Positions 17,991 to 26,587 are shown, numbered from the stretch's first letter. The stretch: DNA of 64,000 nucleotides from DATGSL01 sp964645585 (GCA_964645585.1 CAZYAN010000014.1:9532-73531), one strand, 5' to 3'. Translations and numbers: made by a program. Notes: generated by a model from the sequence alone, not told the origin.

Positions 17991-19364
17991 ATGAAATGTG
18001 AACGTCTTTTCTCTCTTCTCCTTTTCGTCGCGGTTTCCGTCGTGAACCCTTCCGCGTATTCATCCGCGGATGGCGAGGCCGATCGCTCCGACTATCAGTG
18101 GTGGCGCGGGAATCTTCACACCCACAGCCTTTGGAGCGATGGATCCTCTTACCCGGAGCTGGTGGCTGATTGGTATAAGGAGAATGGATATCATTTTCTC
18201 GCGATGTCGGAACATAATGTTCTGCCGGCCCAGAAATGGATACATCCGGTGCTGCAGCGATTCACCCGGGGAACAGGAGAGGCGGCGTTGCAACGGTATC
18301 GGGAGCGCTTCGGTGACGATTGGGTGGAGACCCGGGTAGTCGACGAAGCGTTTCGCCAAAAATTATTGAACATAGAGATTCCGCCGAGCGCCCGGCGTTA
18401 TCATCCCCCAGGAGAACATTTTGAACTGGGTGAGACCGTTGTGCGGGTCAAACCTCTTTATGAGTATCGACACCTTCTGGAAGAACCGGGCCGGTTTCTT
18501 CTTTTGAAGAGCGAGGAGGTTTCGGCGAATCACGCGGTGCATGTCAACGCGATCAATTTGGAAGAGTTGATTATTCCGCGGCCGGCGAAAGATGCTCTGG
18601 ATGCAATGCGGTTCAAGGTAAATTCTGTCTATGAGCAACGGATGCGCACTGGCCGCTCGATGTTTGCATTCGTCAATCATCCGAACTACCGATGGGCGGT
18701 CACGCCGGAAGATTTGGCGCGAGTGGAGAAGCTGCGGTTTTTTGAGGTCTACAACGGTCACCCCGGATCGAATCATGCCGGCGATGAAACCCGCGTCGGA
18801 ACCGAGAAAATGTGGGACATCGTTTTAACGCGGAGGCTCGCGGAACTGGATTTCGGAATCGTGTACGGACTCGGAACGGATGACGCGCATGAGTATCATG
18901 GCGATGGCGGTCCCGGGACGACAAGCCCCGGCCGGGCGTGGGTGATGGTGCGGGCGGCGCGTTTGACCCCGGAGCACCTGGTCGATGCGATGGAGCGAGG
19001 TGATTTTTACGCTTCCACAGGCGTCACGCTCCGCGATATTCGCTTTAACGGCCGGCGGCTGGAGATCGAAATCGATCCGGACAACAGGGCCAGCTATGTG
19101 ACGCGCTTTATTGGAACCCGCCGAGGCTATGACCGGTCGGACGGACCCGGTTTAGGCGAAGAGGGAAATCCGTTGCCAGAGGGGCGCCGCTACAGCGAAG
19201 AGATTGGCGAAATTCTCGCGGAAGTTGAAGGTATCGCACCGAGTTATGAACTGACCGGAGATGAGATTTACGTGCGCGCGCAGGTGGTTTCTTCGCTCTT
19301 GATGGAAAATCCGCCCGGAGATCATGCGCCTCAGACTGCCTGGGTGCAACCGGTGACGCCGTAG
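17991..19364 (+). CDS. Secreted PHP-domain metallohydrolase (CehA/McbA-like)
   Basis: A 457-residue exported protein. The signal peptide spans about 1-24 (MKCERLFSLLLFVAV). The PHP metal-binding set is GNLHTHSLWSDG near the mature N-terminus, MSEHN about 35 residues later, FVNHPNY in the middle and GTDDAHEYH further on. These match the multi-metal phosphoesterase/amidohydrolase fold of CehA-type enzymes. An accessory C-terminal beta domain covers about 350-457. ATG 17991 is chosen because it starts the signal peptide; the frame extends to 17961. Its stop is 6 bp before the phosphodiester glycosidase gene, so the two probably form an operon and act outside the cytoplasm on related phosphorylated glycans (inference). 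Confidence 0.85.
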   Translation: MKCERLFSLLLFVAVSVVNPSAYSSADGEADRSDYQWWRGNLHTHSLWSDGSSYPELVADWYKENGYHFLAMSEHNVLPAQKWIHPVLQRFTRGTGEAALQRYRERFGDDWVETRVVDEAFRQKLLNIEIPPSARRYHPPGEHFELGETVVRVKPLYEYRHLLEEPGRFLLLKSEEVSANHAVHVNAINLEELIIPRPAKDALDAMRFKVNSVYEQRMRTGRSMFAFVNHPNYRWAVTPEDLARVEKLRFFEVYNGHPGSNHAGDETRVGTEKMWDIVLTRRLAELDFGIVYGLGTDDAHEYHGDGGPGTTSPGRAWVMVRAARLTPEHLVDAMERGDFYASTGVTLRDIRFNGRRLEIEIDPDNRASYVTRFIGTRRGYDRSDGPGLGEEGNPLPEGRRYSEEIGEILAEVEGIAPSYELTGDEIYVRAQVVSSLLMENPPGDHAPQTAWVQPVTP

Positions 19365-19370
19365 GTTTTC

Positions 19371-21335
19371 ATGTTACTAACGATGCAATTTTCGAGGTTA
19401 CTGTGCGTGGCGGGGATGCTGGCGATCGGCGTCGTCGCGGCCGGGGACGCTTTTGCGGCGATTTTGGCTTACGAAGGGTTCGAGTATGAACGCCGACAAG
19501 GGCACGCGGGTGCGGGAACGGCCGGTATTGGTATCGATGGATTGAATACCGGAATCGGATTCTCGGGACCCTGGATGACTGCGGGAACCCTTCTCTCGGG
19601 AATACCCGAAGGCGAAGGAGACTATGGAACCGGGGAGACCTACGGAACGACGCTCGGGGCGCGCATCGCACCGCTCGCCTACACGGACGAGTCCGGGCGA
19701 CCCTTGATTACCCGCGGGAATCAGTTGCGCACGTCGTTTGGGAGCCGTTCCCGAGAGGAGAGACTGTTGGCTGAGCCGATCGGGAGGGCGGGAACCACCG
19801 TGTGGCTGAGTTTTCTTGGGCAGGCTCACGGGAACGCCGGGGAGAACCGATATGCCTTTGTCGAGCTGTCGGCCGGAGGCACGGATCCGCTGCGATTCGG
19901 AAATGTTCTCGAGGTTTCCAGCGGCAACTGGGGTGTGGAGACGCCGGTGATGGCCACGGATGCCGGAGCGGATTATAAGATGAACCGGCCGACACTTTTT
20001 TTAGTCCGGATGGAATTCCCTTCGGACGAATCTGGAACCACTTGCGTATCGATGTGGCTGAACCCGCGGAGCCTGACTGACCCCTTTGCTCTGCCGCTTC
20101 CGCTTGCGATTCATCGGGTACAGTACCGTCAGTATGATCAGTTGGCGATCGCAGGACGGTACTCCACGGATTTTGACGAGATACGCATTGGCGAGACCTT
20201 TGCGGACGTCCTTCCGACCGACGTTCCGGCACGGACGGATGCGCGGCTCAAGATTGAGCGGGACAGTGGCGGCCACGTGCGGCTTTCTTTGCCCGCTGTC
20301 GAAAGTGATGCAGCACTGGTCGAGTCGTCCGCGGACCTTGAGGCGTGGACGGCGGTCGAACCTGTATGGTATGTCGGTGACGACGTCGCGACGACGGCCT
20401 TCTCGATGGAGGGAGATCGGGGGTTTTTCCGGGTGCGCACGGCTTCTGCTCCGGGACATCTTTCCGCGCTGGAGGAATCCGGGTGGGAGCGCAAGCGAGT
20501 GCGCCGCGGGCTGATCTATTATGAGCGGCATTTTACCGATCTGTTCGGGGACCCGCAGGTGGTGAATGTGCTGGCTGTCGATCTTGACGATCCAGGCATT
20601 CGCCTGGAGCTGACAGCGATGGATGTCTGGGGTTTGACAAGGAGGACGGTGCCGGCGTTTGCAGAACAGGTCGGCGCGATCGCGGCGATCAATGGAGGAT
20701 TCGCTCCCGGTCGAACCCATCCGGAGGTTGGTTACGGCCTCATGAAATTCCGGGGAGAAGTTTGGCCGTTTGTCAATGATCCGTCATTTCATGAGAATTA
20801 TGAAGGGCTGGGGAGAAATGCCGTCGGGATCGATGAGGCGGGAAATTGGCATTTCGCGTCGCGCGGTCAGAACGGCTGGGAAGTCGGCGCACGGTGGCCG
20901 GACGATTGGCCGGGGATGGTTGATGTGATGGCGGGAGGCAGTCAGCTTGTGCTCGATGGTCAGGTACATCCGTTGGTGGTCCGCGCCACCACGCAAGGCG
21001 CCTACCTGTCAGAAGACTCGCTTTATCAACGGACCTTCAGGCGGCATCCGAGGACGGCGATTGGCGTTACGCCTGACCGTATTGCGGTGCTCGTGACGGT
21101 CGCGGGCCGTTTTCCGGAAATCGCGGCGGGAATGACGCTGCACGAAACGGCGGAATTGATGCGGCGCATCGGCTGTGACGGTGCGCTTGAACTGGATGGA
21201 GGCGGATCGACAACCATGTGGATCGCGGGAGACCCGTTCAATGGTGTCGTGAATTATCCCACGGACAATGGGGTTTTCGATCATGACGGCGCCCGGAGTC
21301 TGCGTCTCGCGGTTCTGGTTTTGGAAGCGGATTAA
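19371..21335 (+). CDS. Secreted lectin-like module fused to phosphodiester glycosidase (NAGPA-type) domain
   Basis: A 654-residue exported fusion. It has a signal peptide (about 1-26, DAFA), then a lectin-like module at about 27-290 that is paralogous to the protein at 14846-15910. A 60-residue module ending GDRGFFRVR follows (about 290-365), then a C-terminal phosphodiester glycosidase domain at about 370-650. Marks of the latter are NGGFAPGRTHPEVGYG-type text near 445, RTAIGVTPDR near 560 and ELDGGGSTTMW near 608, as in NAGPA/DUF2233 proteins. That family hydrolyses sugar-phosphodiesters such as GlcNAc-1-P-linked glycans. ATG 19371 or 19383 are both possible starts. It is likely co-transcribed with the PHP gene upstream. 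Confidence 0.87.
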   Translation: MLLTMQFSRLLCVAGMLAIGVVAAGDAFAAILAYEGFEYERRQGHAGAGTAGIGIDGLNTGIGFSGPWMTAGTLLSGIPEGEGDYGTGETYGTTLGARIAPLAYTDESGRPLITRGNQLRTSFGSRSREERLLAEPIGRAGTTVWLSFLGQAHGNAGENRYAFVELSAGGTDPLRFGNVLEVSSGNWGVETPVMATDAGADYKMNRPTLFLVRMEFPSDESGTTCVSMWLNPRSLTDPFALPLPLAIHRVQYRQYDQLAIAGRYSTDFDEIRIGETFADVLPTDVPARTDARLKIERDSGGHVRLSLPAVESDAALVESSADLEAWTAVEPVWYVGDDVATTAFSMEGDRGFFRVRTASAPGHLSALEESGWERKRVRRGLIYYERHFTDLFGDPQVVNVLAVDLDDPGIRLELTAMDVWGLTRRTVPAFAEQVGAIAAINGGFAPGRTHPEVGYGLMKFRGEVWPFVNDPSFHENYEGLGRNAVGIDEAGNWHFASRGQNGWEVGARWPDDWPGMVDVMAGGSQLVLDGQVHPLVVRATTQGAYLSEDSLYQRTFRRHPRTAIGVTPDRIAVLVTVAGRFPEIAAGMTLHETAELMRRIGCDGALELDGGGSTTMWIAGDPFNGVVNYPTDNGVFDHDGARSLRLAVLVLEAD

Positions 21336-21452
21336 AGGAAAGCGGTTCCGATTCTTGCACGGATAGAGGCGGACGCCCAATCTTTCGGCTCCCGTCGCTG
21401 GAATGATTTGTGCCTTGCGGACTCGCGCGGCGATCCGTTGAATTACCTGTTT

Positions 21453-21502
21453 TCCGCGCAAACGCGGACAACGGAGACGAGTGGGGTGCGGATGCATCGC
21501 AC
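21453..21502 (+). promoter_or_regulatory. Two compact hairpins/palindromes in the zwf leader
   Basis: TCCGCG (21453-21458) and CGCGGA (21463-21468) enclose a CAAA tetraloop. A second, GTGC-flanked palindrome GATGCATC spans 21486-21502 and ends 14 bp before the zwf ATG. Either could be an operator or a translation-control hairpin; no regulator is identifiable. Confidence 0.35.
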
Positions 21503-21516
21503 AGAAGCGTTACGGT

Positions 21517-23070
21517 ATGACTGATTCCACCATTGAACGGCATCCTTTCCTCCAAGGACTGAGTAAACACCGCGGGGCGCCGCCGACGATCATCGTGATT
21601 TTCGGCGCCTCGGGAGACTTGACGTCGCGCAAGCTCATCCCGGCGATTTACAATCTCGGGATCGACAATCTCCTCCCGGCGGATTTTCGATTGATCGGCT
21701 ACGGGAGGCGAGAGATGTCAGACGAGGCTTTTCGGGAAAGCGCGCTCGACTCAATCCGCCAGTTTTCCCGGCGGGAGTTGAATCCGGAAATCTGGAAAAG
21801 GATCGAGGCCGCCACCAGCTATTTTGCTGGATCTTATGACGATCCCGCCGCTTACAAGCAGCTCCATCAAGAGATTGCGTCGATTGAAAAGGGGCTCGGC
21901 CGCGAGGTTCAGGCCGTTTTCTACCTTTCGACCCCGCCATCGGCCTTCAAGACGATTCTTGATAATCTCGGCGGATCCGGCCTGGCCGGGCGGCATCGCA
22001 GGACGCGCTACGCTTCGAAGGTCGTTATCGAGAAACCGTTCGGGAACGATCTCGAGTCCGCACGCAAACTGAACAGCGTGATCATGCGCGAGTTCGATGA
22101 GCAGCAAGTGTATCGAATCGATCACTACCTCGGCAAAGAAACCGTTCAGGATTTGCTTGTGCAGCGGTTCGCGAATTCGACCTTCGAGCCGATTTGGAAC
22201 CGGCGTTACGTCGAATGCGTGCAGATCACGGTCAGCGAGGATATTGGCGTCGGTTCCCGGGGCGGGTATTACGAGCAGAGCGGCGCGATGCGGGACATGA
22301 TTCAGAATCACACCATGCAGCTTCTGAGTTTGACGGCCATGGAGCCGCCGGTCTCGCTCGATCCCGAAGCAATCCGCGATGAGAAGGTAAAACTGCTTCA
22401 GGCGATCCAACCCCTTGATCCGCACCCGGACACAGGCGATGTGGTGCGCGCGCAATACACCGAAGGATTGATCGGAGGAAAAAAAGTTCTCGGTTATCGC
22501 CAGGAAGAGGGCGTTGCCGATGATTCGTCGACGGAGACGTACGCCGCGCTGCGCCTTTCGATCAACAACTGGCGCTGGGAAGGAGTGCCGTTTTACATGC
22601 GGTCCGGGAAACGCATGGCCCGCCGGCTCAGCGAAATCGCTGTGCAGTTCAAACGCCCCCCGGGGATTCTCTTCAGCGAGGCCGACCGGTTTGACCTCGC
22701 GCCAAATACCATGGTGATGCAGATCCAGCCGGACGAAGGTGTGACGCTGCTGATGAACTCGAAGATCCCGGGACTCGAGACGCGCACGCAGCCGGTCAAG
22801 ATGCACTTTCGTTACAAAACGACCTACGGGTCGAACACCCCCGAAGCGTACGAGCGGCTGATTCTCGACGCGATGGTCGGCGACAGCACGCTGTTTATCC
22901 GCGGCGATGAAACGGAAGTGTCGTGGAGGCTTATTACGCCGATCCTCGACGCCTGGAAAGCGCTCGGAACGCGGGGCATGGAAACGTACACAGCCGGTTC
23001 TTGGGGGCCGCTCGCGGCTGAGCAGCTTTTGTGGCGCCGGCAGCACCAGTGGCGGAAGGCCGGCCCCTAG
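21517..23070 (+). CDS. zwf: Glucose-6-phosphate 1-dehydrogenase
   Basis: Oxidises glucose 6-phosphate to 6-phosphogluconolactone with NADP+ (or NAD+), opening the oxidative pentose phosphate path. The 517 residues carry GASGDLTSRK at 30-39 (coenzyme), EKPFG at 172-176 and the active-site signature RIDHYLGKE at 200-208. The C-terminal half is the usual alpha/beta domain. ATG 21517 is chosen; the frame extends to GTG 21481 over a palindromic leader. No pgl or gnd gene is adjacent, unlike many operons. Confidence 0.95.
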   Translation: MTDSTIERHPFLQGLSKHRGAPPTIIVIFGASGDLTSRKLIPAIYNLGIDNLLPADFRLIGYGRREMSDEAFRESALDSIRQFSRRELNPEIWKRIEAATSYFAGSYDDPAAYKQLHQEIASIEKGLGREVQAVFYLSTPPSAFKTILDNLGGSGLAGRHRRTRYASKVVIEKPFGNDLESARKLNSVIMREFDEQQVYRIDHYLGKETVQDLLVQRFANSTFEPIWNRRYVECVQITVSEDIGVGSRGGYYEQSGAMRDMIQNHTMQLLSLTAMEPPVSLDPEAIRDEKVKLLQAIQPLDPHPDTGDVVRAQYTEGLIGGKKVLGYRQEEGVADDSSTETYAALRLSINNWRWEGVPFYMRSGKRMARRLSEIAVQFKRPPGILFSEADRFDLAPNTMVMQIQPDEGVTLLMNSKIPGLETRTQPVKMHFRYKTTYGSNTPEAYERLILDAMVGDSTLFIRGDETEVSWRLITPILDAWKALGTRGMETYTAGSWGPLAAEQLLWRRQHQWRKAGP

Positions 23071-23145
23071 CTTTAGCTGAAGTCGAAGCGTGACCCTGTC
23101 TGAATGACTCGCGTCCGACTGGGTCGCGGTTGTCCGTTTGTCCAA

Positions 23146-23209
23146 GCGAAGGCCGGCTGGCGGGGGGACGTGTTCCGGCGGAAAATGAACGGTTGGCATT
23201 GGCCTTCGC
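23146..23209 (+). repeat. Perfect 9-bp inverted repeat between zwf and hpf
   Basis: GCGAAGGCC (23146-23154) is the exact complement of GGCCTTCGC (23201-23209), with a 46-base loop. The right arm is followed by CGGGTTTTC. A second, imperfect pair, GCGTGACCC (about 23089) with GGGTCGCGG (about 23131), lies just upstream. Either zwf ends here or the hpf mRNA has a folded leader. Confidence 0.4.
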
Positions 23210-23227
23210 CGGGTTTTCTCGTATGCT
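23199..23227 (+). promoter_or_regulatory. Candidate sigma-70 promoter for the hpf gene
   Basis: TTGGCC at 23199-23204, a 17-bp spacer, then TATGCT at 23222-23227 (four matches in each box). Predicted transcription start is near 23234, giving a leader of about 26 bases to ATG 23260. The -35 box overlaps the right arm of the inverted repeat. Confidence 0.35.
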
Positions 23228-23259
23228 GGGATTAAGCATTGGATCGAAAGGTTGAGGCA

Positions 23260-23859
23260 ATGGAGGTTCCACTGGAGATCACGTTTCGCGGGGTTGAACG
23301 GACACCCGCGATAGAAAGACTGATCGTCGCGCAGACGGAAAAACTTGAGCAGCTTTGTGATCACATCATCAGTGTCCGGGTATCGGTCGAAAAACTGCAG
23401 GAGCATCAGCGCCTGGGTAATCCCTACCGGGTTCGGATTATCGCGCGGGTTCCGCCAGGGCACGAACTTGTCGCGGTGCGCGATCCGCTCGATCGCGATT
23501 TGCATGATCCGCTCGACAAGGTCATCCGCGACACGTTTTACGCGTTAGGGCGGCAGGTGAAAGAGGTCAATCAGCGGCAAAAAGGTTTTACGAAACGTCA
23601 TCCGGAACAGGAGGCCGGCGGAATTGTTTCGAAGCTGTTTGCCGACGACGGATACGGTTTTATCCTTACGCCGGAAGGGCAGGAGGTTTATTTTCATCGG
23701 AACGCGGTGCTGAGAGGTGACTTTGAGCGGCTCGGTATCGGCGTCGGCGTGCGCTTCCATGATGAGCCGGGTGAAAAAGGACCGCGGGCGACAAGCGTGG
23801 AGATCGTCGATAAGCCGGGGGTGCGAATCGGTCGCGGTGACGGGCAGGCGCGGCCGTGA
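23260..23859 (+). CDS. Ribosome hibernation factor HPF/RaiA-like with C-terminal cold-shock domain
   Basis: A 199-residue protein. Residues 1-105 resemble the HPF/YfiA (sigma-54 modulation, S30AE) fold (LEITFRGVERTPAIERLI, VRVSVEKLQ, YRVRIIARVPPGHELV). Residues about 117-185 are a cold-shock OB-fold with the RNP-like DDGYGFI and VYFHRNAV. HPF parks ribosomes as inactive dimers or 70S particles; the cold-shock part may bind RNA. This differs from long HPF, whose C-terminal domain is an unrelated dimeriser. ATG 23260, four bases after GAGG, is preferred to an in-frame TTG at 23239. A DksA-like gene follows 19 bp later. Confidence 0.85.
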   Translation: MEVPLEITFRGVERTPAIERLIVAQTEKLEQLCDHIISVRVSVEKLQEHQRLGNPYRVRIIARVPPGHELVAVRDPLDRDLHDPLDKVIRDTFYALGRQVKEVNQRQKGFTKRHPEQEAGGIVSKLFADDGYGFILTPEGQEVYFHRNAVLRGDFERLGIGVGVRFHDEPGEKGPRATSVEIVDKPGVRIGRGDGQARP

Positions 23860-23878
23860 CCGGATACTCGGAACTGTC

Positions 23879-24220
23879 ATGGAAAATTTGAATACGGTCA
23901 AAAAGAAGCTGAAGGACGACCTGCGCGCGATCTTTGAACTCAATTCGGCCGTCATCGAAGAGCTGAGCCAGAAGGATCCGGGCGGCAACTGGAGCTATGA
24001 AGATCTTGGCGTCGAGGCAGAGTTCGACGACGTTCTTGACGCGCTCAGCGACCGTTCCCGTGATGAACTCCTGGACACTTGGCATGCCTTGCAACGGATC
24101 GATCGCGGTACGTATGGCAAATGCGTCGCCTGTTCCCGCGAGATCGATGCCGAGCGGCTGAAGGCGCTGCCGGCGACACCGTACTGCATCAATTGCGCAG
24201 CACGCCTTGAGAAGCCGTAG
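23879..24220 (+). CDS. DksA/TraR-family C4 zinc-finger protein
   Basis: A 113-residue protein. An N-terminal helical segment (1-75, consistent with a coiled coil) leads to a four-cysteine zinc finger with Cys82, Cys85, Cys103 and Cys106 in GKCVAC and YCINC. DksA relatives enter the RNA polymerase secondary channel and work with ppGpp. The tip motif DxxDA of canonical DksA is suggested by FDDVLDALSD at 49-58, but placement is uncertain, so potency on polymerase is not claimed. ATG 23879 is chosen; a longer frame from 23717 is a shadow of the hpf gene. Likely co-transcribed with hpf. Confidence 0.85.
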   Translation: MENLNTVKKKLKDDLRAIFELNSAVIEELSQKDPGGNWSYEDLGVEAEFDDVLDALSDRSRDELLDTWHALQRIDRGTYGKCVACSREIDAERLKALPATPYCINCAARLEKP

Positions 24221-24323
24221 CCGGTCTTGCGCTGCCGCACTCCATTTGCCGGGATCCGCTGTTGGCGGCAACGATTTTTTCGTTGTCGCGTGCCGGAGGA
24301 TGCGCAGGGTACCCTTTTTTCTT

Positions 24324-25124
24324 ATGGCGACCTACATCATAGGTGATGTGCATGGCTGTTTTACTACGCTTCGCCGATTGTTGAGCATCATCCAATATGA
24401 CCGGAGGCACGATTGCATCTACCTGACAGGCGATCTGATCAACGGCGGTCCTGATTCCGTTGCCGTTGTTCGATGGGCGATTGATGAAGATGTACGGACC
24501 GTTCTCGGGAATCATGATCTGCATCTGCTCGCCTGTGCCGCGGGCGCGTCTCCCTTGCGGAAGAAGGACACATTTAGCGATTTGCTGACAGCCGCGGATG
24601 CCGATGATCTTGTTGAATGGATGCGGAGTCGGCCACTGCTCATTGCTGCCGAATCTTTTGTCTTGGTGCATGCGGGTCTGCTTCCGGATTGGACGGTGCA
24701 AACCGCTCTTGGGTTGGCGGCTGAAGTTGAGAAGCAATTGCAGAGCGACGACGCGGCACAGTTTCTGCGTAAGATGTATGGCGATACCCCGGTCAAATGG
24801 CGTCCAGATTTACAGAGCTGGGATCGCTTGCGGATTATCGTCAATGCGATGACGCGCATGCGTATGTTAACGCAAGACGGCGCGCTCGATCTGAAAATGA
24901 AAAAGGCGGCGCGGCCGGGACTCCTCCCATGGTTCTCCTTTCCAGGGAGGAGATCAGCGGGAACGCGGATTTTCTTCGGTCATTGGGCGGCGCTGGGATT
25001 CCACATGGGTGCTGATTGGGTGGGGCTGGATTCAGGGTGCGTTTGGGGCGGCTGTCTGACCGCCTGGCGCCTCGACGACAGCACCTGGTTTCAGGCACCC
25101 TCGGAAATGGCTGGGCGACTGTAG
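24324..25124 (+). CDS. apaH: Bis(5'-nucleosyl)-tetraphosphatase, symmetrical
   Basis: Hydrolyses Ap4A to two ADP, or decaps Np4-capped RNA. The 266 residues start MATYIIGDVHGC, nearly identical to the opening of E. coli ApaH. Metallophosphatase motifs are GDVHG 7-11, GDLINGGP 36-43, GNHD 62-65 and HAG 116-118; FGHWAALGF and the late DSGCVWGG region are also present. Length equals the family norm. ATG 24324 follows AGGGTACCCT and a T-run. Co-directional with hpf and the DksA-like gene after 103 bp. Confidence 0.94.
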   Translation: MATYIIGDVHGCFTTLRRLLSIIQYDRRHDCIYLTGDLINGGPDSVAVVRWAIDEDVRTVLGNHDLHLLACAAGASPLRKKDTFSDLLTAADADDLVEWMRSRPLLIAAESFVLVHAGLLPDWTVQTALGLAAEVEKQLQSDDAAQFLRKMYGDTPVKWRPDLQSWDRLRIIVNAMTRMRMLTQDGALDLKMKKAARPGLLPWFSFPGRRSAGTRIFFGHWAALGFHMGADWVGLDSGCVWGGCLTAWRLDDSTWFQAPSEMAGRL

Positions 25125-25216
25125 CGATTTGCCGGATACGTGCGTAGCGAGCGTTACGCGACACCTGCCCAGCAGCCGGAGTTTTCAGCCAAGGGCTGAC
25201 GCCGACGCGCTTCCGA

Positions 25217-26587
25217 TCAAGACTTTGAACCGTCCGGGTCGGAGCTCGGCGGCTGACCGGACTCGCGTGGACGCTTTTTGCTGAAGGCCGGGGGCGACTC
25301 GACGCTCGTCCACAGTTCCGAGGAGCTCATTTTGCGGAGGAACTGGCTGTGGTAACGAGCGGATTTGCGCTCTCGGCGGGTCCATTCGCCTTCCGCTTCG
25401 AGGCGGAGCAGGAAGTTCTCGAGCGTGCGGATGCCGTCAATCGTTTCGATCGATGGCGGGTAGGCTTTCAACCGTTCGATCGCCTGCCGCAAATGCACCT
25501 TCGCCGAGTCCAACCGGCCCGCGTCCACTTCGCGAATCGCGAGTTCGAGCGTCTTCCCGACCTGTTGGGTGGAGACGAGGCCGATGACATCGACATTCGT
25601 CCGCAGATCCGCCGCGTTTTGCACGGGTTGAATCCGAACCACTTGGTTCCACTGATGAGAAACCAGTTCATCGGGTTTGATTGCGTCGAAGAGAACCTCG
25701 ACCTCCACCAGACGCTCGCCGGTGAGATCGGCCGCTGGTTTGCCTTCGACCAGCGGGATAGGCGGCACTTCGAGTGCAACAATGAGCGTCCGCTCCTCAT
25801 CGCTAATCAGGTGGCCGACCGTGATCTCCGCTGAGCCGTCGGGAGTTTCGGTGACGGGATAGTCACCGAAGAGTTCAAGACTGTCGCAGAACTCCAACCG
25901 CTTCAGGCGTATGCGCAGATTCTGGATGGCGAGTGCCTGGAGCCCTTCCAGCTCAGCGGAGAAAATCTCGGGCAGTTTGTCGGGCAAGTTAGCATCGTAA
26001 AAACTTGCGTTGGTCGCGCTCGCGAGGCTCGCCAGCAGATCCTCGTTGTAGTGATCGCCGAAACCGAGGCAGCTGGTGGCGATTTGGTCGCGTTCAAAGC
26101 CGCTGCTTACGATGTTTCGGACGGCTTCGGGTTCTGTGATGCCGACATTGAGCAGACCGTCGGAGAGGAGAAGAAGGCGGCGCGGGAGATCGGCCGGGGC
26201 CTTTTTCAATTCGTCGCGTCCAAGTGTCCATCCGCTCGTCAAATTGGTCGATCCGCCGTCGCGAATGCTGTCGATAAGGTTCAGGAGAGTTTGCCGTCTG
26301 GAAGATGCGCATTGCAACGGGACGGCGACACGCGCCTCGTGATCAAAGACCACGAGCGCGAAAAGGTCATTCTTGCGAAGGTTTCGAACCACGAGGCGCG
26401 CGGCTTCTTTCGCGGCTTCCAAGGGACGTCCTGCCATCGATCCGCTTCTGTCGATGACCAGACAGAAAGCGATCGGCCGGGTGCGGTCGCCGGTGACTTC
26501 GGGCGCGATAAAGCGCAGGGCCAGGTGGACGGGAGTGGCGCGATTCGCGAGAATCGTTTCGTAGTCGAGGAGTGTTTCAATCTTCAT
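25217..26587 (-). CDS. VWA domain protein
   Basis: A 456-residue protein. The von Willebrand factor A domain covers about 38-215 and has an intact MIDAS (Asp46, Ser48 and Ser50 in DRSGS, with a later TSGWTLG threonine region and LLSDG). An Ig-like or beta-rich region follows (about 220-335), then a helical tail rich in Arg/Glu (about 340-456, including RREVDAGRLDSAK-like helix). No signal peptide or membrane segment is visible, so a cytoplasmic location is predicted. No MoxR ATPase lies beside it (the MoxR at 53.3 kb has its own DUF58 partner). It is the last of three minus-strand genes that begin with the exosortase. The function is unknown. Confidence 0.85.
   Translation of the reverse strand: MKIETLLDYETILANRATPVHLALRFIAPEVTGDRTRPIAFCLVIDRSGSMAGRPLEAAKEAARLVVRNLRKNDLFALVVFDHEARVAVPLQCASSRRQTLLNLIDSIRDGGSTNLTSGWTLGRDELKKAPADLPRRLLLLSDGLLNVGITEPEAVRNIVSSGFERDQIATSCLGFGDHYNEDLLASLASATNASFYDANLPDKLPEIFSAELEGLQALAIQNLRIRLKRLEFCDSLELFGDYPVTETPDGSAEITVGHLISDEERTLIVALEVPPIPLVEGKPAADLTGERLVEVEVLFDAIKPDELVSHQWNQVVRIQPVQNAADLRTNVDVIGLVSTQQVGKTLELAIREVDAGRLDSAKVHLRQAIERLKAYPPSIETIDGIRTLENFLLRLEAEGEWTRRERKSARYHSQFLRKMSSSELWTSVESPPAFSKKRPRESGQPPSSDPDGSKS

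Noticed and set aside
21751..23505. 584-residue minus-strand frame across zwf
   Set aside because: Shadow of the zwf coding strand; no motif and typical antisense composition.
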